A DNA stretch of 64,000 nucleotides from Cupriavidus basilensis (GCF_000832305.1 NZ_CP010536.1:2852001-2916000); one strand, 5' to 3'; counted from the first letter of the stretch, positions 34,216-43,112 are shown. The notes: a model not told the origin generated them from the letters alone. Translations and numbers: made by a program.

Positions 34216-35264
34216 CGGTGCACCGCCTCGAAGTGGATGCGCGGGTCAACCATCACATAGCAAACGTCGGAGATCAGCCGCGTCACCAGGCCGATCAAGG
34301 TGAACAGGTAGAGCGTGCCCAGCACAACAGGATAATCCCGCCGCAGCACCGCCTCGTAGGACAGCAGGCCAAGCCCGTCGAGCGAAAACAGGGTTTCGAT
34401 CAGCAGGGAGCCGGTGAAGAAAGCGCCGATGAAGGCAGCCGGGAAACCGGTCACGAGCGGAATCAGCGCGTTACGGAAGACGTGTTTCCAGAGCACGCGG
34501 CGCTCCGCCAGCCCCTTGGCGCGGGCGGTCAGGACGTACTGCTTGCGGATCTCCTCCAGGAATGCGTTCTTGGTCAGCATAGTGACGACCGCGAAGCTGC
34601 CCACCACCGAGGCGGTGATCGGCAGCACGAGGTGCCACAGGTAATCCATCACCTTGCCCATCAGCGTGAGCTGGTCCCAGTTGTCCGACGTGAGGCCGCG
34701 CAAGGGGAACCACTGCACGAAGGTGCCGCCTCCGAACAGCACCAACAGCAACACGCCCAGCACGAAGCCTGGAATGGCATAACCCACCAGCACCACCATG
34801 CTGGTCACGACATCGAAGCGGCTGCCCGCCCGGATCGCCTTGGATATGCCGAGCGGCACCGATATCAGGTAGGTCAGGAAGAACGTCCACAGGCCCAGGC
34901 TGACAGAGACCGGCATCTTCGACTTCACCAGCTCCCACACGCTGCGGTGCTGAAAATAGCTCTGCCCCAGATCAAACCGGGCGAAGCGCTTGAGCATCAT
35001 GAAATAGCGCTCCAGCGGCGGCTTGTCGAAGCCGTACAAGGCCTGGATTTCCTTGATCTTGTCGGGGTCAACGCCGCGCCGGCCGCGATACTCCGCGCCG
35101 CCGCCGCTGGCCTCGCCGCCACCGCCACCTCGCCCCTTGAGCTCCAGCATCATTTGTTCGACCGGGCCTCCCGGCACGAACTGGATCACCGCAAACGTCA
35201 GCGTAATGACGCCGAGCAGGGTCGGGATCATCAACAGTACGCGCTTGAGCAGATAGGCGAGCAT
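34212..35264 (-). CDS. yejB: Peptide ABC transporter permease YejB
   Basis: 350 residues with six spans, opening MLAYLLKRVLLMIPTLLGVI as DppB-type permeases do. EAA-loop ARAKGLAERRVLWKHVFRNALIP is clear. A Gly-rich insertion (GRGGGGGEASGGGA) follows the first span; short Gly-rich inserts at this point occur in YejB proteins. It is the second gene of the operon, starting 18 bases after yejA. Confidence 0.94.
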   Translation of the reverse strand: MLAYLLKRVLLMIPTLLGVITLTFAVIQFVPGGPVEQMMLELKGRGGGGGEASGGGAEYRGRRGVDPDKIKEIQALYGFDKPPLERYFMMLKRFARFDLGQSYFQHRSVWELVKSKMPVSVSLGLWTFFLTYLISVPLGISKAIRAGSRFDVVTSMVVLVGYAIPGFVLGVLLLVLFGGGTFVQWFPLRGLTSDNWDQLTLMGKVMDYLWHLVLPITASVVGSFAVVTMLTKNAFLEEIRKQYVLTARAKGLAERRVLWKHVFRNALIPLVTGFPAAFIGAFFTGSLLIETLFSLDGLGLLSYEAVLRRDYPVVLGTLYLFTLIGLVTRLISDVCYVMVDPRIHFEAVHR

Positions 35265-35282
35265 CTTGTTTCCTTGTCGCGC

Positions 35283-37163
35283 TTATTGAGCGGCTGGCTT
35301 GGCATCGGCACGCCACCAGTTGCTCAGGATCCAGCCTTCCGCCGTGTAGTAGTACGGCAGGCGCTGCGGATAGACCAGCTCTTTTCGGTATGCCACCCGA
35401 TGCGACGCGCTATACCAGTTGGGCACAATGTAGTAGCCGTGCATCAGCACGCGGTCCAGCGCGCGCCCGGCATTGACCAGTTCTTCGCGAGTATGGGCGT
35501 GCAGGACATTGTCCACCAAGCGGTCGATCGCCGGCGATTTCAGGCCAAACAGATTGTCCGAGCCGGGCGTGCCCGCCGCCTCGCTGTTGAAGCGGTCGCG
35601 CAGCTCGTTGCCCGGGCTCTGCGAATCCGGGAAACGGATCGACACCATGTCAAAGTCGAAGTCTTCCAGCCGCTTCTGGTACAGCGCGAAATCGGTGGTG
35701 CGCTGGTTCACCTCGATGCCCAGCTTCTCCAGGTTGCGCACGTAGGTGGTGATGACGCGGCTCATGGCCCCGCCGTCGTCCAGGAACTCGAAGACAAAGG
35801 GCTCGCCCTTGGCATTGCGCAGTGCACCATCCTCGAAGGTCCAGCCGGCCTGGGCCAGCAGCCGGCGCGCATCGCGCAGGTTGTCGCGCAGCGAACGCGG
35901 CGGATTGGTGGTGGGCATCGCCACGATGGGGCCAAATACCTCGGGCGCCAGCTGCGCGCGCAGCGGCTCCAGCAGTTCCAGCTCGCCGGGGCCGGGACGG
36001 CCGTCGAACGTGGCGCTGGCGGCCAGCTCACTGTTGGAGAACCAGCTATCGAGGCGGCGATACGCGCCATAGAACAGCTGGCGATTGAGCCACTCGAAAT
36101 CCAGCGCCAGGATCAGGGCCTGCCGCACCCGCACGTCCTGGAACATCGGCTTGCGCATATTCATGACGAAGCCCTGCATGCCGGCTCCGTTGCGGTGCGG
36201 AAAATCGGTCTTGATCAGTTCGCCGTTGGAAAAGCGCTTGCCCTCATAACTCTTAGCCCAGCTCTTGGCCTTGTACTCGACGATCGCATCGAACTCGCCA
36301 GCCTTGAAGGCTTCGAGCTTGGCTGTCTCGTCCTTGTACAGGCGATAGACCACCCGGTCGAAGTTGAACGTGCCGCGGCGCACCGCCAGGTCCTTGCCCC
36401 AGTACGACGGATCGCGCTTGAAGGTGATGCCGCGTCCGGCATCGTAGCGCTCGATCAGGTAGGGCCCGCTGGCCACCGGATCCTCGAAGGTCAGCTTGTC
36501 GAACGACACCGTGGCGGTCCATTTCCTGGAGAAGACCGGCAAGGAGCCAACGATCAGCGGCAGCTCGATGTTGCGCTGCCTGAAATCGAACCGTACCGTG
36601 CGCGAATCCACCACCGTGACGGCTTTCACGTCGGTGCACATGCTGCGGTAGCCAGGGCTGGATGCCTTGCTCATCAGCATGTCGTAGGAGTATTTGACGT
36701 CGCTGGCCAGCACAGGATCGCCGTTGCTGAAGCGCGCCTGCGGCCGGATGTGGAAGGTAACGGACAGTTCGTCCGGCGCCACGGTCACGTCGTCCGCCAG
36801 CAAGCCATAGGCGCTGGCGGTTTCATCGCTACTGGCAATCAACAGCGACTCGAACATCAGCGTGTTCACGCCCGGGGCGGAGGTACCCTTGAGCGTGAAC
36901 GGGTTGAACTTGTCGAAGCTGGTGCGGCGGTCCGGGTTGGCGAGCGTCAGCGTGCCGCCGCGTGGCGCGTCCGGGTTGGCGTAGTCGAAATGGGTGAAAT
37001 CGGCGGGATACTTGAGGCCGCCATACTGTGCGAAGCCATGGGCGGCTCCAGCCGACAAGGGAAAACCCGCGGTACACAGGGCTACGAATCCACAGCCCAG
37101 CGCCGCAAATGTGCGGAAGCGCTGCCATGCCGCCTGAAGCGGTCTACGTGCGCGAATATGCAT
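35283..37163 (-). CDS. yejA: Periplasmic peptide-binding protein YejA
   Basis: 626 residues from the ATG at 37163. A signal peptide (basic HIRARRPLQAAWQRFR, hydrophobic LGCGFVALCTAGF) ends near SAGAAHG. The mature part starts FAQYGGLKYPADFTHFDYANP, a YejA feature, and has the SBP_bac_5 fold with TLALANPDRRTSFDKFNPFTL-like and GLLADDVTVAPDELSVTFHIRP segments. In other bacteria YejABEF imports peptides, microcin C and, in Agrobacterium, peptidoglycan peptides. The intergenic region with divergent fabI must hold both promoters. Confidence 0.93.
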   Translation of the reverse strand: MHIRARRPLQAAWQRFRTFAALGCGFVALCTAGFPLSAGAAHGFAQYGGLKYPADFTHFDYANPDAPRGGTLTLANPDRRTSFDKFNPFTLKGTSAPGVNTLMFESLLIASSDETASAYGLLADDVTVAPDELSVTFHIRPQARFSNGDPVLASDVKYSYDMLMSKASSPGYRSMCTDVKAVTVVDSRTVRFDFRQRNIELPLIVGSLPVFSRKWTATVSFDKLTFEDPVASGPYLIERYDAGRGITFKRDPSYWGKDLAVRRGTFNFDRVVYRLYKDETAKLEAFKAGEFDAIVEYKAKSWAKSYEGKRFSNGELIKTDFPHRNGAGMQGFVMNMRKPMFQDVRVRQALILALDFEWLNRQLFYGAYRRLDSWFSNSELAASATFDGRPGPGELELLEPLRAQLAPEVFGPIVAMPTTNPPRSLRDNLRDARRLLAQAGWTFEDGALRNAKGEPFVFEFLDDGGAMSRVITTYVRNLEKLGIEVNQRTTDFALYQKRLEDFDFDMVSIRFPDSQSPGNELRDRFNSEAAGTPGSDNLFGLKSPAIDRLVDNVLHAHTREELVNAGRALDRVLMHGYYIVPNWYSASHRVAYRKELVYPQRLPYYYTAEGWILSNWWRADAKPAAQ

Positions 37164-37401
37164 CCGGTTTGGGTCCTCCACCTGAATCGGATCGTCCGCA
37201 GCCTTCGGCGGCGCGGTCAAGTTATGAGACAATTTTACATGGGTTCGGCCGGCATCCAGCCATCCGGACATTCCAGTATGCGGCACCGCTGTTTTGCCGG
37301 TCGTCAGCCTGCTGCAAAGCAGCCGCCGCGCGGTGCGCGCCGCAGCCCGGACGCCGTTGCACGAAACGTGCCCGTCCACCTCGAACATCATTGGAGAAGT
37401 T

Positions 37402-38190
37402 ATGGGATTTCTCGCAGGTAAGCGAATCCTGATCACCGGCTTGCTGTCCAATCGCTCGATCGCCTACGGCATCGCAACCGCCTGCAAGCGCGAAGGCGCC
37501 GAGCTAGCCTTCACCTATGTCGGCGAACGGTTCAAGGACCGCATCAACGACTTTGCCAAGGAATTCGGCAGCAGCCTGGTATTCGAATGCGACGTTGGCG
37601 ACGACGAACAGATTGCCGCCACCTTCGCCGGGCTCGGCCAGAGCTGGGACAAGCTCGATGGCCTGGTGCACTCGATCGGCTTCGCGCCGCGCGAGGCCAT
37701 CGCTGGCGACTTCCTGGAAGGTCTTTCGCGCGAGTCCTTCCGTGTGGCGCACGACATCTCGGCCTACAGCTTCCCCGCTCTGGCCAAGGCCGCCTTGCCC
37801 ATGCTGTCTGACAAGGCCTCGCTGCTGACACTGACCTACCTCGGCGCGCAGCGCGTGGTCCCGAACTACAACACCATGGGCCTGGCCAAGGCATCGCTGG
37901 AAGCCAGCGTGCGCTACCTGGCCGCTTCGGTGGGCCCGCGCGGCATTCGTGCCAACGGCATTTCCGCAGGCCCGATCAAGACCCTGGCCGCTTCCGGCAT
38001 CAAGGGCTTCGGCAAGCTGCTGGGCCACATCGAGGAGGCAGCGCCGCTGCGCCGCAATGTGACCATCGACGAGGTTGGCAACGTGGCCGCCTTCCTGCTG
38101 TCGGACCTGTCCAGCGGCGTGACCGGCGAGATCACCTACGTGGACGCCGGCTTCAATACCGTAGGCGCGAGCCTGCCCGAAGAAGCGTAA
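37402..38190 (+). CDS. fabI: Enoyl-[acyl-carrier-protein] reductase (NADH)
   Basis: 262 residues from the ATG at 37402 with GGAGAAG upstream. It has the short-chain dehydrogenase-like NAD site of FabI ([20 protein letters not shown]), the SIGFAPR segment and the active-site YNTMGLAK (Tyr-x6-Lys). It reduces trans-2-enoyl-ACP in the last step of each fatty-acid elongation cycle and is the triclosan target. Monocistronic, with a strong terminator after it. Confidence 0.97.
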   Translation: MGFLAGKRILITGLLSNRSIAYGIATACKREGAELAFTYVGERFKDRINDFAKEFGSSLVFECDVGDDEQIAATFAGLGQSWDKLDGLVHSIGFAPREAIAGDFLEGLSRESFRVAHDISAYSFPALAKAALPMLSDKASLLTLTYLGAQRVVPNYNTMGLAKASLEASVRYLAASVGPRGIRANGISAGPIKTLAASGIKGFGKLLGHIEEAAPLRRNVTIDEVGNVAAFLLSDLSSGVTGEITYVDAGFNTVGASLPEEA

Positions 38191-38225
38191 TACCGGCGCG
38201 GCCGCCTCTCACGGCGGCCATCGCT

Positions 38226-38262
38226 AAAAAGGGGCGTGCGGCTTTGGCCGACGCCCCTTTTT
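38226..38262 (+). terminator. fabI terminator
   Basis: AAAAAGGGGCGT, CGG-centred loop with CTTTGGC, then ACGCCCCTTTTT: a strong hairpin with T-run between fabI and the convergent hydrolase gene. Its A-rich side also suits the opposite strand. Confidence 0.85.
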
Positions 38263-38295
38263 CGTGCCCCCCCGGCGGCACGGCGTGCGCGCGGC

Positions 38296-39183
38296 CTATT
38301 CGGCGCCCTCCCCGGCCAGTCGGCCCGAGCGCAGATAGGCGACGATAGGCGCCCAGAACGCTTCCTGGCGCTCCGACTGGATCGCCGCATCGTGCGGCAG
38401 CGCCGACAGCGCCACCAGCCGGCGAGGACCGCAGGCCGCGCGCTCCAGCCGCTCGGCATGCGCGAAGGGAATCACCTCGTCCGCGCGGCTGTGCACAAGC
38501 AGCAGCGGCAGCCTTGATTTTCGCAATTGATCCTCGTTGTCCCACGGCTCGGGAAGCAGCCTGGCTATCCACTCCGGCACCCGCCCGGTCAGCACCGCCG
38601 CCTCGCGTGCGGACGTGAAGCCAGCGGCAATCACCAGGCCAGCGGGCGCCGGGCGCAAGGCGGAGATCACATCCAGCAGCACCCCGGAACCCAGCGAAAA
38701 ACCCATCACATAGCGCCGGCTGGCTCGCGGCGTCATGGCGAGGAACTGCCCATATGCGGCCAGGCCGTCCTCATGCAGGTTGACCACGCCGGGCTTGCCG
38801 CTGCTAGCGCCATAGCCGCTGTAGTCGAACACGCAGGACGAGATCCCGTCGCGGTAGAGCAGCGCCTGCGCGCTGGCCCAGTCCGACAAGTTTTCCTCGT
38901 CGCCGTGGTAGATCAGCAAGGCGGGGGCGTCGCCGCCCTGCGCCAGGACGCAGGAGGCGCGCAGCATGCGCGCGCCGCTGGCAAACGCGAACTGGCGCGA
39001 TGCGACGCCCAGGCGATCCGGCGTCATCGCACCGGCCGCGCCGGCCGGCTTGGGCTCGAACGCATCCTCCTCGACCACCAGGAACAAGACATGGCGTGCA
39101 ATGGCGGCCAGCATCAACAGGCACGCGCCACCGGCCAGCCAGTAACGCAGCTTCCTGCCCGCACCTGTGTTGAACTTCGCCAT
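38296..39183 (-). CDS. Membrane-anchored alpha/beta hydrolase
   Basis: 295 residues. A single N-terminal span (WLAGGACLLMLAAIARHVLFLVV) follows a short basic start, so the catalytic domain is probably periplasmic. The nucleophile elbow is GFSLGSG near residue 145; YHGDEENLSDW and the later LVHSRADEVIPFAHAERL give the oxyanion and Asp regions of serine hydrolases. The family includes thioesterases and lipases; the substrate is not evident. It lies alone between convergent fabI and tRNA-Arg. Confidence 0.8.
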   Translation of the reverse strand: MAKFNTGAGRKLRYWLAGGACLLMLAAIARHVLFLVVEEDAFEPKPAGAAGAMTPDRLGVASRQFAFASGARMLRASCVLAQGGDAPALLIYHGDEENLSDWASAQALLYRDGISSCVFDYSGYGASSGKPGVVNLHEDGLAAYGQFLAMTPRASRRYVMGFSLGSGVLLDVISALRPAPAGLVIAAGFTSAREAAVLTGRVPEWIARLLPEPWDNEDQLRKSRLPLLLVHSRADEVIPFAHAERLERAACGPRRLVALSALPHDAAIQSERQEAFWAPIVAYLRSGRLAGEGAE

Positions 39184-39339
39184 GGGAATAGCCTCGGGAA
39201 ACGCGCCGAGCCAGAAAAAGCCACGGCAGCCCCGAAATATTAGACCGGACTGTCGGCCATAGGCAGCACCTCGCCTGAGTTCGCGATGCGACGATGGCCC
39301 CTCTGAGCGATGGGGAATGCTGGGGAATGCGGGAGAAAA

Positions 39340-39416
39340 TGGTCCGCCCTACACGATTCGAACGTGTGACCGCTCGCTTAGAAGGCGAGTGCTCTATCCA
39401 ACTGAGCTAAGGGCGG
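39340..39416 (-). tRNA. tRNA-Arg (TCT)
   Basis: 77 nt with encoded CCA. Acceptor CCGCCCT/AGGGCGG, anticodon stem CTCGC/GCGAG with loop CTTCTAA (anticodon TCT), T-arm ACACG/CGTGT. It reads AGA/AGG codons, which should be rare in a GC-rich genome. A 10-base direct repeat (CTTGGCATGC at 39445 and 39476) lies upstream. Confidence 0.95.
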
Positions 39417-39556
39417 ACAGGAAGAACTACCGAAATGCAGAGGACTTGGCATGCCGCTGAACGTGCTGCTGCGCGCTTGGCATGCGAAGCCCGGTATTCT
39501 ACCTCAGCCCTGCAGCCGATCCTACCGTGTTGGCGTGGGGCCTGGCATATCCCGGC

Positions 39557-40774
39557 TCAGGATGCCTGCGAAACCCGCATTCGCGGCGGCGTCGCCATGC
39601 CGGCAAGCCGCTCGATGGGCTGCGTGGACACACAGTTGCGCCCCATGGTCTTGGCATCGTAGAGGGCATTGTCGGCGCGGCGCATGAGCGTATCCGCCCC
39701 CTCCCCCGGCAGCCGCTCTGCCATGCCGATGCTTACCGTGTAGGAAATCGCATCCGGCTCGGACGGGCACGGTGTGGTGCGCACCAGCGCGCTCAGGCGC
39801 AGGCTGATGGCCCGGCCCTGGTCCAGCGCGGTGTTGGGCATCACGATGCCAAACTCTTCCCCACCCAACCGGCCGACGAAATCGTCCGCGCGCACGGTCT
39901 TGCGCAGCAAGCCGCTGAAATGGCGCAGCACGCTGTCGCCGGCCAGATGGCCATAGAGATCGTTGATGGCCTTGAAATGATCCAGGTCGATGAACGCCAC
40001 GGTCAGCGGGCGTTGCTGGCGGTCCGCTTGCTTGCAGGCCTCTTCCAGCGCCTCCCAGTAGGGCCCGCGCGACAGGACGTCGGTCAGGTCGTCATAGCTG
40101 GCGCGGCGCTCCAGACGCCGGCGCAGGCTATCGTGGGCAAGCAGCGCAAAGCTCACGGCCAGGCTGACAATGCCAAAGGCGTGCAGGACGGCAAAGGTTT
40201 CCCGGGACGGGCGCTTTGCCAGCCAGGCAAGGCCAGCGGGAAGCAGCCTGAGGTCAATGGCTTGATAGAGGCCCATGGCCGCGCAAGCGAGCGCGATCAG
40301 CCCGAGCGACAGCGCCGCCAGGCGGCCGGTGCCGCGCTTGGCGCGCACTTGCGGCGCCACCACGCGCAGCAACAACAGCGGAAGATAGGTATTGGCCAGG
40401 ATAAAGACGAGCGCCGGTTCTGCCGGCGACACGCCCGCCCAATCGAAGTAGGCGGCGTTGGCCAGCACGGCAAGGTTCAGCAAGCAGAGCGCAACCGCAC
40501 CCCCGCGCTTGCCGAAAAAGCGGCGCGTGCCGTAGACCATCGAGGACAAAGCCGCCGTCATGACCAGATCCACCAGATTGAGCGTAAGCCATTCCGGCAA
40601 ATAGTCCTGCGCAGCGAGCAAGACGGTGGCTGCGGTGACCAGCAACGCGCCGGCCACCCAAGAATTCAAACCGGCGCGGCCCATGCCGGGTGTGCGCTGC
40701 AAGACTGCGAACACCACCGCCATCTGCAACCCGAATAGGCCGGCGACCAGCACACTAACCTGCGACTGAAACAT
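39557..40774 (-). CDS. Membrane diguanylate cyclase (GGDEF)
   Basis: 405 residues from the ATG at 40774. The N-terminal half has about six hydrophobic spans (QVSVLVAGLFGLQMAVVFAVL onward) forming a sensor of the 7TM-like kind. The C-terminal GGDEF domain has RLGGEEFGIVMP as active site, so it should make cyclic di-GMP. An RADD inhibitory I-site five residues before GGEEF indicates product feedback. No EAL domain. Its signal is unknown and the neighbours (tRNA genes) give no hint. Confidence 0.9.
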   Translation of the reverse strand: MFQSQVSVLVAGLFGLQMAVVFAVLQRTPGMGRAGLNSWVAGALLVTAATVLLAAQDYLPEWLTLNLVDLVMTAALSSMVYGTRRFFGKRGGAVALCLLNLAVLANAAYFDWAGVSPAEPALVFILANTYLPLLLLRVVAPQVRAKRGTGRLAALSLGLIALACAAMGLYQAIDLRLLPAGLAWLAKRPSRETFAVLHAFGIVSLAVSFALLAHDSLRRRLERRASYDDLTDVLSRGPYWEALEEACKQADRQQRPLTVAFIDLDHFKAINDLYGHLAGDSVLRHFSGLLRKTVRADDFVGRLGGEEFGIVMPNTALDQGRAISLRLSALVRTTPCPSEPDAISYTVSIGMAERLPGEGADTLMRRADNALYDAKTMGRNCVSTQPIERLAGMATPPRMRVSQAS

Positions 40775-41130
40775 GATTTCCCCGTCCAACTTGGCAGGCA
40801 GCGTTCCGTCACGCCACCATGCGCCCCGGGACCCGCGCGGACCCGAGGTTTTCGCCATTCTTTCTTTTTAAGCATCTGACCGTCTTCATGCACCCCGGCG
40901 GACAGGGGCTGGGCCTCGCGATCGTGGCGAGGGCACTCTTATTCTCATGTTCGGCGCCAGTCCCGCAAGCGGCACGGATTGCCGCGCCTGACCGGGCGCG
41001 GGGCCTGGCCGCTGCGGTGTGCGGATTATGTCAGCGCTTGCGACCAAGTCAAGCGAACCTTTTATCCATCAAATGCTGAGGCGCCCCCCACATCGGGCGG
41101 CGCCTCGCTTGGCCGATGCAAAAGTAAAAT
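40775..41130. other. 356-base gap between the cyclase gene and the tRNA-Pro promoter
   Basis: No open frame with coding character. It must hold the leftward promoter of the cyclase gene, which I could not pin down. A poly-T stretch (TTTCTTTTTAAG near 40862) is the only notable feature. Confidence 0.4.
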
Positions 41131-41160
41131 TTGACCCCGGCCCCGCCGCCAGGCTACAAT
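41131..41160 (+). promoter_or_regulatory. Promoter of tRNA-Pro
   Basis: TTGACC (41131-41136) and TACAAT (41155-41160) with an 18-base spacer, ten bases before the mature tRNA 5' end. Confidence 0.75.
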
Positions 41161-41169
41161 CCACGGCTT

Positions 41170-41246
41170 CGGGGCGTAGCGCAGCCTGGTAGCGCATCTG
41201 ATTTGGGATCAGAGGGTCGCATGTTCGAATCATGTCGCCCCGACCA
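41170..41246 (+). tRNA. tRNA-Pro (TGG)
   Basis: 77 nt with encoded CCA. Acceptor CGGGGCG/CGCCCCG, anticodon stem TCTGA/TCAGA with loop TTTGGGA (anticodon TGG), T-arm with GTTCGAATC. Confidence 0.97.
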
Positions 41247-41267
41247 GTATTTAGCAATAAGATCAAA

Positions 41268-41298
41268 GGCTTAGACCGTAAGGTCTAAGCCTTTTTTT
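41268..41298 (+). terminator. tRNA-Pro terminator
   Basis: GGCTTAGACC, GTAA, GGTCTAAGCC, TTTTTTT: a perfect 10-base stem with a seven-T run, 22 bases after the tRNA. Confidence 0.92.
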
Positions 41299-41396
41299 GT
41301 CGCCTGAATTTGTCCGGGCCAGTGCCGGCCACTGCGCCGGGCGCCCACCTCACTGCACCGCAACCCAATGGCAATGCCATGAATATGGGATCCCCT

Positions 41397-41488
41397 GCGG
41401 GCTTGAAACACAGACACTGGCAGCGGGCGGGGCCGCGAGCCGCCCGCACCACTTTCAAGCCCGCACCCCACCCGGCGGCGGGCTTTTT
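41397..41488 (+). ncRNA. Candidate structured RNA with mutually exclusive antiterminator and terminator stems
   Basis: Segment 1 (41397-41408, GCGGGCTTGAAA) pairs over 12 bases with segment 2 (41453-41464). Inside, 41423-41430 pairs with 41440-41447 (8 bases). Part of segment 2 (41457-41464, AAGCCCGC) can instead pair with segment 3 (41478-41485, GCGGGCTT), which is followed by TTT and so resembles an intrinsic terminator. Segment 3 repeats the first eight bases of segment 1. This is the layout of an attenuator or riboswitch expression platform, or of a small RNA with its own terminator. No family recognised; promoter unclear (GAATAT near 41381). Confidence 0.4.
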
Positions 41489-41555
41489 CTCTTGTTTTCG
41501 CGGCCATATCCGGGTAAGGCGACCGAGCGCGCGCCACGCCTCAACTGCACACCCA

Positions 41556-41564
41556 TGATATAAT
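41556..41564 (+). promoter_or_regulatory. Extended -10 promoter upstream of infA
   Basis: TGA-TATAAT (TG at 41556-41557, TATAAT at 41559-41564): a perfect -10 with extension. The -35 is poor, as expected for extended -10 promoters. Start near 41571, about 430 bases before infA. The transcript would open with stems 41574-41579/41603-41608, 41612-41619/41661-41668 and, inside the latter, 41624-41628/41637-41641. Confidence 0.6.
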
Positions 41565-41570
41565 CGCGCG

Positions 41571-41998
41571 TTAGCCCGGGGTTTATGCAGCATGCCCTGT
41601 AACCGGGCGCTCTTGCCGAGAAATGCAGCCATCACACTGCAGCGCAGTATCCAGCGCGGTTCGGCAAGCCACCGGGAACATCTTGCCCGCTTCATTGCCC
41701 CCGCGCCTATCACGGTAGCACGGCCGCATTGGCTTGGGCCGCAACCGGCAAGGCAATCGGCCGGGCACTGACGCGCCCCCTGGCGATTCCCTAACGTGGA
41801 CTTTTTGCACGCGCTTTTTTGCCGTGCCGGTCCGGGTCAGCTTGCCTCCCGCAACTTCAAGGCGCAACCAAGCAAGCCGGCGCTTGTCACTGCTGGCACC
41901 CGGACCTCGCGAGCATGCAGGCATGCCGGCATGCCGGCGCTCGCCTCACCGGATTTACCTAAATTCATGCAGCCCAAGGCTGCCGCAAAGGAAGAAGA
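41571..41998 (+). other. Long structured leader or small-RNA region before infA
   Basis: About 430 bases without a convincing gene between the extended -10 promoter and infA. Three stems are seen in the first 100 bases, and GC-rich inverted pieces follow near 41720-41800. It ends in A-rich AAGGAAGAAG just before infA. Either a long infA leader or a separate RNA; the sequence does not decide. Confidence 0.4.
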
Positions 41999-42220
41999 TT
42001 GGCTAAGGAAGAACTTATCGAATTTGGCGGTGTTGTCTCGGAAGCCCTGCCGGACAATCGTTACCGCGTGACGCTGGAAAACGGCGTGGAAATCTGGGCC
42101 TATGCCTCGGGCAAGATGCAGAAGCACCGCATCCGCATTCTGGCTGGTGACCGCGTGACGCTGGAAATGTCGCCCTACGATCTGACCAAGGGCCGCATCA
42201 ACTTCCGCCACAAAGTCTGA
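41999..42220 (+). CDS. infA: Translation initiation factor IF-1, with a TTG start
   Basis: 73 residues forming the S1/OB fold of IF-1: [21 protein letters not shown], then [26 protein letters not shown] and [12 protein letters not shown]. It binds the 30S A site during initiation. The only start in position is TTG (41999), with AAGGAAGAAG right upstream. This is probably a second, stand-alone copy; the ribosomal-protein operon copy, if any, is outside the window. A TTG start suggests low or controlled expression. Confidence 0.93.
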   Translation: MAKEELIEFGGVVSEALPDNRYRVTLENGVEIWAYASGKMQKHRIRILAGDRVTLEMSPYDLTKGRINFRHKV

Positions 42221-42635
42221 TCGTCTTCCACACTCGCCCCCCCCCCGGCGAGCGTTGCGCCAGACCGCATTCCAGGGCACCGCATCGCGGCGGTCCCGCC
42301 CTGGGAAACATCTGGCCATTGCCACCTGCGCGCATCGTGCATACGCGGCTCCAGTGAAACAATCATGATGGCTATTCCATCCTGACGCCTCAGGCCTGGA
42401 GCACTGGTCGATGCCGATGGCTTGCCGGCCATCGCACCCCAATCGCTTCACCCCAGGCTGCCGCAGCTTCCGCCATGTATGGCTCGCAACATGCGTGTCA
42501 TTTGGCAGTGCCATGCTGCGTTCCCGCCCGGTGTTTGCCCGTCTTGCACGCACCTGCGCGCGTGGCCATACTCGACATATCCATTTCCCGTTTCCCCCCT
42601 TCCCTTTTCCCCTTTAGCTTGAGCACACCGCTCTC
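42221..42635. other. 415-base gap between infA and sixA
   Basis: No gene seen. Ten consecutive C (42237-42246) sit in the loop of a short CTCG/CGAG hairpin right after infA, possibly its terminator though without a T-run. A pyrimidine-rich stretch (42585-42615) precedes sixA. No promoter chosen with confidence. Confidence 0.4.
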
Positions 42636-43112
42636 ATGAACCTGATCCTGTGGCGTCATGCCGAAGCCGAGGAGTTGTCTGGCGCGCTTGGCTTTTCCCG
42701 CAATGCCGACCTGCAACGCGCCCTGACCAAACGCGGACATAAGCAGGCGGATGCCTCCGCCGCATGGTTGCGCAGCCATCTGCCTCCCGGTACGCGGGTG
42801 GTCTGCAGCCCGGCCCTGCGTACGCGCGAAACCGCCGCGGCCCTGCGCGAGAACGCAGAGGTGTTGCCCGAGCTTGCCCCGGGTGCCGATGTCAGCGCGG
42901 TGCTGGCCGCGGTCGACTGGCCCCAAGGCGCCGAGCACACCGTGCTGGTCGGGCACCAGCCTTGGCTTGGCCAACTTGCCAGCCTGCTGCTGGCAGGCTC
43001 GGAAATGAACTGGAGCGTGCGCAAGAGCGGCATCTGGTGGCTGTCGGGGCGCACGCGCGAAAGTGAATCGCAGGTCGTGTTGCGCGCTGTCATCAATCCG
43101 GAATTTCTCTAG
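42636..43112 (+). CDS. sixA: SixA-like phosphohistidine phosphatase (histidine phosphatase family)
   Basis: 158 residues, the SixA size. The catalytic RHA motif is at the start (LILWRHAEAEEL), followed by SPALRTRETAAAL and the second histidine in VLVGHQPWLGQL. SixA removes phosphate from phosphohistidine on signalling proteins such as ArcB or the nitrogen PTS. The olsB-like gene starts 137 bases later and has its own Pho-type promoter, so they are probably separate units. Confidence 0.88.
   Translation: MNLILWRHAEAEELSGALGFSRNADLQRALTKRGHKQADASAAWLRSHLPPGTRVVCSPALRTRETAAALRENAEVLPELAPGADVSAVLAAVDWPQGAEHTVLVGHQPWLGQLASLLLAGSEMNWSVRKSGIWWLSGRTRESESQVVLRAVINPEFL

Noticed and set aside
39311..39330. 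Tandem TGGGGAATGC pair next to tRNA-Arg as an attachment site
   Set aside because: Only ten bases repeated once directly in tandem, with no integrase or displaced tRNA end; probably a small duplication.
41583..41924. Possible 113-residue gene on the minus strand before infA
   Set aside because: No ribosome site, no recognised motif, and Cys/Arg-rich content typical of shadow frames; the region shows RNA stems instead.
42237..42246. Run of ten C after infA as a phase-variation tract
   Set aside because: It lies outside any gene in a hairpin loop after the stop codon; variation there would not change a reading frame.
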